In this document: piece by piece, positions 34,401 to 45,306 of the stretch
Numbering within the stretch: position 1 is the stretch's first letter
Layout of the letters: each line of letters starts with the position of its first letter
Assembly (NCBI RefSeq): GCF_901709675.1
Contig: NC_051091.1
Coordinates: forward strand, 1,111,967 to 1,175,966
DNA from: Syngnathus acus
Lineage: Eukaryota > Chordata > Actinopteri > Syngnathiformes > Syngnathidae
DNA length: 64,000 nt
Direction of reading: 5' to 3'
The notes under the pieces: generated by a model
Database searches by the model: none
What the model was told of the DNA's origin: nothing
Seen by the model: only the letters and a program-made list of their open reading frames with translations
Translations under genes and position numbers: made by a program

Positions 34401-36229
34401 CAGGTACACACTCTGTAGACAGAGAGTCAATTCGTCACCGAGTATATGCAAACAACTTGTAAATTACAGTGGTGCCTCCACTATCCTGAAGACACATGCG
34501 CTTTTCAGATGGGAATTGTTGCTCGGCCATTTGACTTGTCTTGCATTGCAACACAATTACATGTCATGTATTTGACCAAAGCTCATTTCCCTAACAGCAT
34601 CTGTGTCTAAAGCCACCTCGGTGATATTTCACACACACACACATCATAAAATGTGGAGAAAAATAGTTGATGGTGGCTATCATTGATTTTAAGTTAGTAA
34701 GGATGGCCTCGAGCTTTTTGTATCAATTAGCGATTCCCAAAAAACACACACGCACACACACACATACACGAGTACTACGTTGAGAGTGGACCACTACGGT
34801 AGAGAGCTTTAGGAATGGCGCAGCTGTCGCCATGACAGAGTGGCTCCATTTAAAGTCATCACATTTTCCAACATCCTTCCGCTTTAGTTTGATCCAACAT
34901 GAATTACACTGCACGTTACCGTGCGGGCTTGTCTGCTTCGTAAATCTTCACAGCGGGAGAATCCTTCAATAGGAAGATTCACTCCATAAGAAAATATGGG
35001 GGAAAGTAAAAGTTTATTTCACTCCCGCAGATAGGGCTCCTGCAAAATAAGTGAACCAAATACAAGTGTAAAATATGGACTTTTCCAATAAATGTATTTA
35101 TACATTATATGTGGAGTCTTCACACACACACACATACATTGACTGTAAAATATGAAATATTGGCCCAAAGTCTTTCAGCACCTTCACTACTGTGTGTGCT
35201 GTACATTCCAATTTTATCGCAACTAAGCGATGAGAACATTTTGAGCGCTGTGCCAGCGAGTATGAAACATAGGGAATCTGCACTGTATACGTTTTCATTT
35301 GCTGAACAAAATGCAGTTCAGGAATATAATCTCCCCATGCTTGCGATCCAAATGAAAATGGATTTCTGTGATTTTTTTAATTCGCATCCAGAAAGCTAGC
35401 TGCCAAGCAACAGTCAACATGCAACAACAACCGCCATGCACGGAAAATGCAAAGTCTGAAACAGTACAGTAGCACAATGTGGAGATGCAAGCGCCTGGCA
35501 AATATTTGCATTCCAAAATGTGCACTTTCATTTGGCCAAATGGGGCCAACGTCTCGTGGCGCTCGCAGATGGCTAGCATGGTTCCCGATGAATTTCCATT
35601 ACAGAAAAGTGGCTGACTGGAATAAATCATAATAAAAATGGGAACTTGCGGCCTGTCATCTCTCAAAGATTGCCTACCTTGGGACACTGCTGGAAGCTCT
35701 CCCATCACATGCCCCAGTGAAGCAAATATGACTGGGAAGAGCACAGAGAGGGACGAGCAGCTCACCCGAAAGAGTCACAGCTTACTTTTAAGATTCAGAT
35801 GATTTTCGAATGTGGTTAGAAACCTAATCCAAGTACCATAATAATAGTAAAGTAACATATTTTTTGACATTATTCTCAATGAAGAAGTGATGTGTGCCTT
35901 AGCTAACAATGTTTACTAGATGTGAATTTGTTGAAGGCAGTTCTGCTTTTGCATGCTCTCTTCTTTTTAAGCGTAAAATAATCCCAATTTTTGGCATTCT
36001 CTTTATTTTATGCACGCTTTCCTCCTGGCTTGTGTTAATTGCGACGTGAGCAGTAACATTTGCGTGGAAAGATTATCACTCTGAAGTCCCACAATATATT
36101 ACAAAAAAAATGATCATTATACATAGGAGATTTAAAACTCTGATAATTGGTGAGACTGCAAATGATTAACCGCAGTATGTTGTGAGACGACTATTATAAA
36201 ATAGAATGTATCTTTATTTCAAGAGGTCA
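34401..36229. other. Unique non-coding sequence with short CA tracts
   Basis: CA tracts lie at 34744-34764 and 35121-35134. The minus-strand frame 35295-35765 (156 codons) has no recognisable domain and no clear splice context. Confidence 0.4.
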
Positions 36230-36520
36230 ACCATCCATCCGAACTGGGCTGGCAGGGAATTAATTGAGTTATGCGATCTCATGTCCAGCTTTCATTCATT
36301 AAATACGGCAACAACCCATTTTTCCACTCATCTAAAGATGCGATATCCTGACTCCTCATTAGCTTTATCGCAAGTTCGCATTCACAGCTCTCATCTGTCT
36401 CACATTATTAGCAACACATCAACAGCCACAACCTGCTGCATAGTGCATCAAAAGACCAGACTGTGTTTCATTAAAAAGCAGCCGCCAATGAGCCATTGGC
36501 AGCAATAAGCCATTACTGTG
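36230..36520. promoter_or_regulatory. Enhancer-like non-coding island (candidate)
   Basis: GGGAATTAATTGAG, CATTCATTAAATACGG, CTCATTAGCTTTATCGC, CACATTATTAGC and AATGAGCCATTGGCAGC occur in a long complex stretch without repeats. Frame 36206-36508 is open but has no recognisable domain. Confidence 0.25.
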
Positions 36521-37062
36521 GGGATATTTTCTGCTTATGATGCAGAACCAGCTTGCCGTTTGTATGTTGTTTTCACACAACTGTGAAGGTTAATTAATGT
36601 GCTATTTTTAACGCTTGGTTTCACATGGATGTCAGGGGCAAACTGTGAGGCTTTTTTTTTTTCTTTATCTGCTGGTGCCAGATGTTATAAAGTAAGTGTT
36701 GGTATTTGGGTTTGATTTGAAATACAGGGCCAAAGCTCTCCGAAGAGGAGCGAGACTGTCTACATCAGCCTGGAGCGGAGTAGTGATGGACGACCGCGGG
36801 TGTTTACAACAAGCCGATGGCATGAACGGTCACACGAGGTTAGGTAGACGGCATGATATGTTTGCACATCTCCCTCGCTCAGTTCCCACCATTCCTACTT
36901 AAATGTCTGACAGAAAAGTCTTGGGATGCATACAGAAGCAGAGGAAAATCCATGATAGACAGTGAACAGATGAGCTGTGCCTCAACTTGGGCTTTGTGCT
37001 TTGTCTGAAAATAGACGGTACAATACACAGACTACAAGAATACACAACCTAATCAATCTTTT
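36521..37062. other. Unique non-coding sequence
   Basis: No feature recognised. Confidence 0.4.
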
Positions 37063-37175
37063 CACTCCTGTATTCATATCTGCATTCATATCAACTATCA
37101 GATCAGAGTCCACATCTGAATTGACATCTCTAACTCGATTCAAAATTCAAACATTTCCATCTGAATCAAGCACCT
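37063..37175. repeat. Degenerate CATATC/CATCTG 6 bp-period repeat, first locus
   Basis: TATTCATATCTGCATTCATA, CATCTGAATTGACATCTC and TTTCCATCTGAATC show CAT(A/C)T words spaced mostly at multiples of 6 bp. It resembles the tract at 38000-38165, about 0.9 kb away. Confidence 0.5.
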
Positions 37176-37999
37176 GAAGTGAATGCACACTTCAGTCCAT
37201 ACCTAATCTGTAGTCACATTTGATTCTACCTCTGTTCCAAGGCCAATGAACTGTTCAACATCGGTAATGCTTGAAAGAAGGAGGCCACTCGATGAGGTGC
37301 ACGCAATGGAAGTCCAAATCATATGAATGGCCTTCCTTTGAATAACATGTTGCATTGTCGAGTCAATATTACCAGCGTGGCACAAAGGGTTGGGAGGAGG
37401 TGCGGCTCTAATTAAGCTGTTGGCTACACAGGCTCCTGGATTGCCAGGATGTTTCACTCTGAGGCATCATAGATAATTAAACAACAAAATGGTCATTTCA
37501 GGGCCCACTGCTCAATGGCTACCGTGTTCTCGTTCAAAGGCTAGACCTGATTACTCACGTCCGCCGTGCTTACTAGCTGTTGAGTTGAAGTGTGTTCTCA
37601 CAGGAGCACAGAGCATGAAAACAATTAAAAACAATTCAATGTTAATGATGGAAGGCCTCTTCCTCTTCTATGGGCTGAATAGACTTTGTGTTTTGGCCGT
37701 CCCAACGGATCCACTCTAGAAAAGAAAAAATATCTTGCATATTTGATCCTCTAAAAACATTTGATCCTCTTAATGCCTAGGAAATAAAAGTCTTTGAAAC
37801 GAGGTCGTGGATTATGGAAACGCCTTATCCTGCCATCACAATATTAAACTTGGTTCTGGTTGAGTTGGTATGGTTGCATTTTGAAATGAAATTTCACTGT
37901 GGGGAAACAGTCGCCAGCCAGAACACTGACTGTTGTTTATGAAGACTTCATTCTGTTGTCATTGGGTTGCTGTCGTCGTCTAATGGTAGTCTGTCACTG
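37176..37999. other. Unique non-coding sequence
   Basis: No feature recognised between the two degenerate hexamer tracts. Confidence 0.35.
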
Positions 38000-38165
38000 T
38001 CATCACATCTGCATCTGTATTCCTATCACATCCAACTCGACAAGAAAAATCCACAACAGGAGTCTCATCCTCATTTACATCTAGATCCATATCTTTATTC
38101 ATATGTGACCACATCCAAATCTTCATCTGAAACAAATCTGTACGCATATCATTATGGCACATCTG
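38000..38165. repeat. Degenerate CATATC/CATCTG 6 bp-period repeat, second locus
   Basis: CATCACATCTGCATCTGTAT, CTATCACATCC, TTACATCTAGATCCATATCT, TATTCATATG, CTTCATCTG and CGCATATC continue the same hexamer rhythm as the first locus, with many substitutions. Confidence 0.55.
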
Positions 38166-38826
38166 AAGAATCGATGGATACAAATAAATGCATGACTTTC
38201 CTGGTTAATGTTGTTCCTCCTCGACACCAGCCAGCGAGCTGTGAGAAACATTTCAGCGGGATCAAATGAGCCATTTCAATAGGGCCTCTCCCAACGCAGT
38301 GTCAGAGCAAGTCAAAGGTTAATGAAAGGGCACCTGGTTGGGAGGATGAAGACGTGGCAGCAGCCAGCACCACGGGGATTAGCCCTGTTCACATATCAAA
38401 GGCATCCCCTGGCTGCTGAGGCTCAATCTGGATTTGGTGGGGGAATCTGCATCCATCACAGAGATATTTAGCCGGCCTCTTCATCTTCCCAACTTCCAGT
38501 CGTACTGACATTCACCGTGGCCCGTCGAGATGAAAGGATCTAAGTTTGCCTCCGATGTGAACATATATTTAAGAGTTTCCTCAAATGAAACATTGAATTC
38601 ACTGGAAAAACTTTACTTTAGTTTCTTCTCTCCAATGGGACATCACACTTACATGATTTTTTTTTATAAACAATGGCCAAGGGTATGTTGCTGGAGTTTA
38701 ATAAAAAAAACAACATTGCAAAGCAGCCACCTGTCATTCCGCAACGCTAATCGTCCTAAATATGTGACCTCGACATAATGTTGCGTCATGGTAAATACCA
38801 CAAAGGGAAAGTGTTTAAAAAGTGCA
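38166..38826. other. Unique non-coding sequence
   Basis: No feature recognised. Confidence 0.35.
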
Positions 38827-39135
38827 GTAAGACTCAGTCGGTGTTGTTCTTTGGCACCCAAGTCTCAAAGCATTTATGGTGGTAAGCCTCAGTCGGTGCC
38901 ATTGTTTAGGGTAGCAACAAATGGCGAGAGGCAGCTAAATAGCTGCTCATGAAATTTGGAACATAATTCTGATTTAGTAATAAAGTCAAATGCAGCAAAA
39001 GACAAGAACTGAGCAACAATCATGCCTCTATGATTATGGTCAAGTGTTTTTAAGGAAGATACTGCACCCAGTTCTTTAATACTAGCACATGTAATTAATC
39101 CTCAATCGGTGCTGCTGTTTTGGTTAGCAAAAAAA
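38827..39135. repeat. Three dispersed copies of a 30 bp CTCAGTCGGTG motif
   Basis: GTAAGACTCAGTCGGTGTTG at 38827, GTAAGCCTCAGTCGGTGCCA at 38882 and TAATCCTCAATCGGTGCTGC at 39096 are related. The last two extend into TGTTT(A/T)GGGTAGCAA-like sequence. They lie on the same strand at unequal distances (55 and 214 bp). Confidence 0.6.
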
Positions 39136-39162
39136 AAGTTTGATAGCGATCCTGATTATTTG

Positions 39163-39240
39163 AATCAGGTGTGTTGTTGTAGGGCTGCACCTAAAACAGG
39201 CTGGATTGGCGCCCTTAAAGACCGGAGTTGGTGACCCCTG
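39163..39240 (+). repeat. One end of a non-autonomous DNA transposon (probably hAT-like)
   Basis: AATCAGGTGTGTTG through AAAGACCGGAGTTGGTGACC to CCTG matches, from memory, the end of a very common fish repeat whose terminus reads CAGGGGTCACCAACTCCGGT inward. The opposite end is not found upstream in the right orientation, so the copy is truncated. Confidence 0.6.
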
Positions 39241-40293
39241 ATGTAGACTGTGATGGCTAAATGGATTGTTGTCAAGGACAGCTACTTCTATGAATTGGAC
39301 ACGGCAGCACGACAGCTTCTAGTGTTCTTTCGAGGATTCGCCCTCGGGGTTTCAAGCTTCCGTGTTTGGATGTGCCGCTATGATGAAATAATGTGGGAAT
39401 GCTTTATGTTGATCTCTGTTCAGCGTGTAGCAAGCGTTGTCAGTGCAAAGATAGTGATGAGTTCATCCATGCCTCCATCCATGCCGTGTTTGTTTTTGTT
39501 TTTTTGCCAACATTTTAATCAAAATCATACTCAATTAATTCACAGTAGCCTCCGTAGTGTTGTAATCCGCTGGTAATTACTGCATGTCTCATACAATGTC
39601 GAGATGAATAGAAACAGATGGTGCTGTAATGTTGAGAAAATGTCTCTTGATTAGTTCATGAAGTATTTGTTCGTCAGACTATTTTTAGGCGGGGATTAAA
39701 ACAGATTGGCTGTGTTTGTGATGCATTTGTACATGGCATCATTTAAAGTACAGTTTGACAAGCACAGCAAGACTGGTAGCTTGTTATAAGTTGATTACTT
39801 GAGAATATGACTCATTGACTCATTTATATGAAACCGTATTTTGTTCTACCAGCATGCTACACACATTTGAACAACTTCTGCCTCAGGTCGAAAAGTTTTC
39901 TTTTTATGTTGAAGCTAAACTAATCTACAGCAGCAAATTGTCTAATAATGTTGCAAACAAGTTTATGATCCTTCGCGATGCTGCAGCACAAAGATGTTTG
40001 AAGCTACCCATTCATGCCTTTGAGAGCAGAGATGCTAATTACCTCACAGTGGAACAAAATGATTTCACTTCTTCAAAGAAGACACTATTGTGTCCCACAC
40101 ATGGCCTTTTGTTTTGTTACTTTTTATATAATCACTGTTTGAAGGCTTACAGGTACGTTCATTCGAACCACCATTGTCAGTTTCAAGGAGAATGATGCAG
40201 TACGTCATTCTCATTGGTAGAGCTTTATTTTCAACACTCTCGCCGTCAGCAATGTTGAATAATCTTCTTTAAAACATCATTGTTTTTTCTCAG
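39241..40293. other. Unique non-coding sequence
   Basis: No gene recognised. The frame 39815-40195 (126 codons) is AT-rich and has no domain I know. It ends 100 bp before the exon candidate. Confidence 0.35.
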
Positions 40294-40380
40294 ATTTTAG
40301 AACTTGATGCACAAACCCAGAAAGAGATGCAAAAGCTGACAACAACATTTTTTGTGGCGGGCTTTCACATCATTAGCAAG
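40294..40380 (+). other. Candidate exon (unconfirmed), next to a SINE
   Basis: A good acceptor (ATTGTTTTTTCTCAG) is followed by 87 bp (29 whole codons) open only in frame 0, beginning ILELDAQTQKEMQKLTTT. The end is AGCAAG/GTTCAG, a fair donor. If not spliced there, the frame continues into the SINE tail and stops after 58 codons. The peptide is hydrophilic then hydrophobic and is not recognised. Confidence 0.2.
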
Positions 40381-40394
40381 GTTCAGATAGCACT

Positions 40395-40512
40395 GAATCA
40401 ATTTCCACTCATCCCACTGAAAACCAGTCCAGGGTGGAGTCCACCTTTCTCCCAAAGTCAGCTGGGATAGGATTCCTCGTGACCCTGAACACAATGGAAA
40501 ATGGATGGATGG
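40395..40512 (+). repeat. SINE tail fragment
   Basis: CCAGTCCAGGGTGGAGTCCA, CTCCCAAAGTCAGCTGGGAT, AGGATTCCTCGTGACCCTGA and AAAATGGATGGATGG follow the RTE-type tail of the SINE family with its ATGG end. Head and body are missing. Confidence 0.85.
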
Positions 40513-41895
40513 TTTGTTTTCCCCAACTTCTTGATTTATTACTCTGTTTTCTGTCAGAGGTACTGATACACAGTCGTGTGACCTTACACCACAGGACCGG
40601 ATCGGGACACTGAAGAATGTGCAGGAATGGAAACCTTTACAACTCTGAGAGACCAATCGTTATGTTCGGCCAGAAAGTCAATCTTGGAGGGCATCTGCTC
40701 CATTGGCCGAGAAAGCCGCTCTCTCGATTTTCAAGTCAAGTGCCAAAACCTGCCACAATAATTGCTTGATGGTTTGACGTACGAGAGGTTTCTCGCCAAA
40801 CCCCTGACAGGAGGCCCAGGCCTGGATGGAGAACAGGTATTAGCCCCATAGATCATGTAAAATTAGCAGCAGGAACCGCTGTCAGCCCAGACATTGGCAC
40901 TTCATCTTGGACTTTTGGCAGACTGTTGCCTTAACAGGTCAAATGATATCTATAAATCAAGAATCCCCGAGTGGGAAGCCAGAGGGAGCAATGGGAGCGA
41001 GCCACAACACAAAGAGCTGGCAGTGAAATTCCGAGGGGAATTATATCTCGGGCATAAAGCCTAACCCAAGGAAATAATCCAGTCTATTTCATAAGGGATT
41101 AGATCCTTTAAAGAAGATTGATTGCCACTTTTTGCTTTTCTACTCGATGTAATCCTAGATTATGGAGATCACAAGGGGTTCGATTTGAAAGAAATCTGAA
41201 CGGCATTAATAGCGAGGTGGCGACCGACCGTCGTGCTGACGATCGGCATGCTACCCCGTCATATAAAGACTTCGGTCTTGGGAAGATGTGCCTCAACTCC
41301 ACCGCAGAGTCCCTTGGCTCAGCCATCGCAACAGAATGTCATCTATCTTGTTTGTGCTTTACTCACTTTGCAGTTGCTGATGATAAGTTACTCTCCTTTA
41401 AGAGGCTGTTAAAAGAAGGCCAACAATCACACTGCCAAATGGAAAACATAAAAACAATAAAGGGAGTCTTGGCAGTAAAACGCTGAGAAATGGATGTGTG
41501 ATGTGATATTCACTAGCGTCATCATTCATTTTGGCTCTCCTTTGAGCGTTCATTTTGATGTCTCCAGGAGAAAATCTGGCTCTTCTATAAAATCATTTGT
41601 TTGCCATATTATCGCCATCCCGTTAGTCAGTCGGTTGGTTCAATCATTACTTAGTCAGTCAGTGAGATTGTGGGCTCGGTGTTTTGCTATTGGTTTACTT
41701 CGTTTGTTTGTCATGGAGTTGGTCTGGGTTGGATGTTTCGTTGGTTGGTCAGTCGGTCAATTCCGGTTCTTGTCCCATCCAGTTTGGTTCCTTCATTTCT
41801 TCCTTGTTACCAGTTTCTCCTTTCCTACTTTGTACTTGGTAAAATTTTCCTGTTTGATGCAAACACACTTAGTAGACTCAACATGTTGGTCTTAC
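40513..41895. other. Unique non-coding sequence
   Basis: No element recognised. The block 41040-41340 has complex mixed composition and could be regulatory. The frame 41494-42051 (185 codons) is pyrimidine-rich, runs into the CTG repeat and has no domain. Confidence 0.35.
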
Positions 41896-41975
41896 TGGGT
41901 GGCTTTGGCTCAGTGGGTTGAGCAGTTTGCCAAGCGAATCACAGTTCGAGTGTTTGAATCTTGGCTGTTTTGTAG
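41896..41975 (+). repeat. tRNA-derived SINE head (second family)
   Basis: GGTGGCTTTGGCTCAGTGGG TTGAGCAG gives an A-box (TGGCTCAGTGG), and TGTTTGAATCTTGG about 45 bp later is a diverged B-box. The arrangement fits the common fish SINE that starts with GTGGCTCAGTGG. The distance and bases are too altered for a working tRNA, and no acceptor stem pairs. Confidence 0.6.
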
Positions 41976-41977
41976 AA

Positions 41978-41980
<3 letters not shown>

Positions 41981-42010
<30 letters not shown>
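41981..42010. repeat. (CTG)10 trinucleotide repeat
   Basis: Ten perfect CTG units directly downstream of the tRNA-like head, followed by TTGTT. An (AAAAC)n tract follows near 42050. Confidence 0.97.
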
Positions 42011-42013
<3 letters not shown>

Positions 42014-43464
42014 TTTTGTTCTTGACTGTGACATCAGCAGGACCAGCATGAAAACAAAACAAAACAATGCTGCTCTGTGTTATTTTTAAGCAGGGTTCAC
42101 AGTAAGAGCAACCTTCAGTTTTTTTTTTCATTATTCACACACAGATGAACTTCCATTCATTACTGTAGAGTACATGAAGAGAATAAGAAACGTCGCAAAT
42201 GTCTCAACCTTAAACTGATCCCTTGTGTATGCATCATCTATTGTATCCACCTTCAAGCGGGGAAAAAAAAAATCTCAATTGGATTGAGGAAATATGTTCT
42301 AAATGTGGGCTCATTGTGCTAACTGTAGACTTCTTGAAACACTTGAGAGCTACACCCAGAACTTTGCAATTTGATGAAATCAATGAGAAATAACATCCTG
42401 TTTTGAACGCTTACATGCTGCTTGGATTTATTTTGAGAATGTCATTTTCCTTTCGAGGAATGAGCCAAACCAATGGAGAAAAATTGCAATGTAAGCCATA
42501 GTTCAACATTAAAACCAAACACTTGGGGCACTTTGTTTGAGAAGCCCACACGGTCGGTCGGTCGGTCGGTCGGTGTCCACGGTGGGGCAGGAGAAGCCAA
42601 ATGTGACAGACAGGCTGGAATGGAGCCGTTAATAGTTTGTGATCATGCAATCACGTCGGCGCTGGGAGTCCGAGCAGGGAAATGAGAGGTGGCGATGGAT
42701 ATGGAGCGTTGTGGTTTTGTGTGTGCGGGCGGGCGGGCGGCTGTAGAGCTCATGGGAAATGCTCCGCCACCCATGGAACTCATTTAAAGTCCTCATTTAG
42801 AAGTTGTCACATGACGGCCTCTGCTCTGGGTGCGTTCAGCAGCGCCGTGGGGCTGTCAGCCGTTTGATAGACAGGCCGCACCTCTGACTGATTACACACT
42901 CGACCGGACCCAACTGCGATGGGGTGCACTTTATTTACCCTGGCAGGACCAACGTGTGCAGCATCCCTCAGTGTGCCATCACCTCCTCCTTCCTCCATTA
43001 ACACCTTGGCGCTATAAATAATCCCCGAGAGTTCATGACTTATTAAACCAAATGACGGGGGTGATGCAACTGTAACACCTTTTGTGAGAATGGAAAAAGT
43101 CAACATTTGGCACATTTCGATGACTAAAATAGAAGCCATCAAAAAAACGCCTCTGCTCCGAACAACTAGAAGCGGGTTTCAAATAAAGTAGAACACTACT
43201 GCAGCTGACAAATTTTGATTTCAACCAAAGTCTAATAACTCGAAGAGGTCTATTTTGGTAGGCGTTAAAACGGGCGGAAGTTCATTTTAGTGCCAGGGCC
43301 AAGTCTAGCGTTGTTTGTGTTGCAGCTGTGTCGGCGCATGTCGGCGCATGAATTAGTCTGACATCAGCGTTGTCCTTGACAAAGTTGTGGCCTCTTGCAA
43401 GCTTTCTTTTTGGGGACCCCTCATTACGAGGCAAAAAGAGTGAAATCATGTCACTTACTATTAT
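42011..43464. other. Unique sequence with two GC-rich tetramers
   Basis: Contains (CGGT)6 at 42551-42574 and (GCGG)4 at 42726-42741. The tenfold word TCGGCGCATG occurs twice in tandem near 43330-43349. The region 42780-43030 is mixed composition and might be regulatory. Confidence 0.4.
42551..42574. repeat. (CGGT)6 microsatellite
   Basis: Six perfect CGGT units. Confidence 0.95.
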
Positions 43465-43560
43465 GGACTGCGCTTTAGCTCTTTATCAACAAGACATGGT
43501 CCCCAAAGCGCTTTACAATGCTTCACATTCACCCTTTAACACATACCTTCATACACCAAT
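43465..43560 (+). repeat. Possible interspersed repeat fragment
   Basis: CCCAAAGCGCTTTACAATGC, then CACATTCACCCTTTAACACA and TTCATACACC, resembles a widespread fish repeat with AAAGCGCTTTACA followed by CATTCACCCATTCACAC (from memory). The class is not determined. Confidence 0.4.
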
Positions 43561-45283
43561 TAGTCCTTGTTACCATGGTAACCAACGCTGATACCTAATA
43601 TGTCAAAGTTTAAATTGCTTGATGTTTGGGGGAAAATACTGTCCATCCATAGCTTAAGAAAACTTTTCATGTCAATTTAGGTCGATTCGGGAAATGCCAA
43701 TGACCATTTGCAAAAAAAAAGACATGGCCAACTTCATTTATGCGTGAAGTTTGTCCAAAATTTTAATGGGCAATATGAAACAAAAGCTTTCCACATTCAC
43801 TTTCTGCACAACAACACTCAATATTCCAAATTCTTGCTGCATTGTACTCAGCTTGAAAAGGTCTGTCAAGTTGCTTTTTTTTTTTTATTCTGTCCTATTA
43901 AAATGTTTGAACATTTTGAGAATGGAAATCATGAAGTTGTTTTGCACAGCTTTACTCAAGAGACTGTGTGAAACAGTTGAGCATCTCTGCATTTAAAGTG
44001 AGTTTACTCATCCATCACCAAGTAGAGGTAGGCAAGCAGGCAGGCAGGCAGGCAGCCGACATCTCACTCTGTCTGGAAAAACAAAGTCATCAAATCAGAA
44101 TTCTGCCCTGTCTACCTGCAAATCTCCCTCCATCTCTGGATTACTCTTAAGTCCCCCTGAAGCTGGCCTTGGAGCTACATCAGAGGATGCACGGCAGCAG
44201 CGGGGGAAGTTGCGCAACTCATTAAGATCTCAGCCGTCTTCCCTCAGGGTTGATTCCTCATCCCAGCAAACTTGCAGCCTTTGAGCAAATAAAGCCACGT
44301 AAGAAGGTTGAACTATACAACATCCGCAAAATTCGGTGCAACTTTTGAACAAAGCGAGGCTATTCAAGCGGTGGGCTGTGTCATCGAACGTCATCATCCA
44401 TCACGCAGCAATGCAAAAGGAAAAATAGAACAAGTTGGCAATGGTAGCACACATTGAATTCAAGTAAAAAATGTGCCAAAAACATTTTTTTCCCCATGTT
44501 GCTGTTTTGAGTGTGACATTTATGGTATTTCCATGAATTTGAATGGAGAAAGTTTGAGTTACAAATGTGGTCACGGCACAAATGAAATTCCAATCTCAAG
44601 GCACCAGCGTACACAGCAAATGATTGGATAGCATGTTTTGGAATCTCAAGTCAAGGACAAAATTATAATAATGACAATTTACAATTTTGGTACAACAGAT
44701 TTGAGCAAGTAACATGAGGTAGATGCTTATGAAGTGCTTTTAGCATGTCACATCGAAAGATGGAGCAGGCTGACCTGAGAGTTTGACACCTCAAGTATGC
44801 AGTGATCACTATTGCTTCTATTTCACAGGCCATGTTGGTCTCCAGCTTCCACAACGTATCATTTTTGCACAAAACATCAGAGCAACATTGTTTTTCTCCC
44901 AGTCCCAGCCTCACTCGCCCTGTCTAATTGTCATTCCGTGGCAGCACGACGCTGGCGTGTTCGCATTCTCACTCTGCACTGCCATGACAACGTGTCGTAG
45001 AGAGTTCGACCAAGCCCGAAGGCCTCTTCCGGTCGAGGGGGCTTCGCTCGCCTATGCAGCGCGCTGTTTCATTTATTTTCATGATGGGGGCAAAACAAAA
45101 GGCGCGATAGAAAAGGGGATGAAGCGGCCCAGGCTAACCACACCTGTGAGACAATGTTGCTGGCAGCATGTCATTTTCCACGGGAATCTCTGCCGTCACT
45201 GAGCAAACGTGATGAAATATCTCGTCCTGAGAATAATAACGCATTCTACTGCAGTTCCTTAAATAACATCTGGGATCAGCCCA
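43561..45283. other. Unique non-coding sequence
   Basis: (GGCA)n lies at 44033-44055. TTGCTTCTATTTCACAG at about 44813-44829 is a strong acceptor. A 139-codon frame (44783-45202) covers it and continues, but I see no donor or domain and do not call an exon. Confidence 0.35.
44033..44055. repeat. (GGCA)n microsatellite
   Basis: Five GGCA-type units, one imperfect. Confidence 0.9.
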
Positions 45284-45306
45284 TAAATAAATAAATAAAT
45301 AAATAA
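45284..45306. repeat. (AAAT)n microsatellite
   Basis: Nearly six perfect AAAT units. Confidence 0.95.

Noticed and set aside
41896-41975. tRNA gene
   Set aside because: A- and B-box-like words exist, but the stems do not pair and the B-box is altered; a SINE head explains it better.
41494-42051. 185-codon plus-strand frame
   Set aside because: Pyrimidine-rich composition and the CTG repeat keep it open; it crosses a tRNA-like SINE and has no domain.
44830-45202. Open frame after the strong acceptor TTCTATTTCACAG
   Set aside because: All three frames are open for at least 30 codons, so the frame gives no information, and no donor was found.
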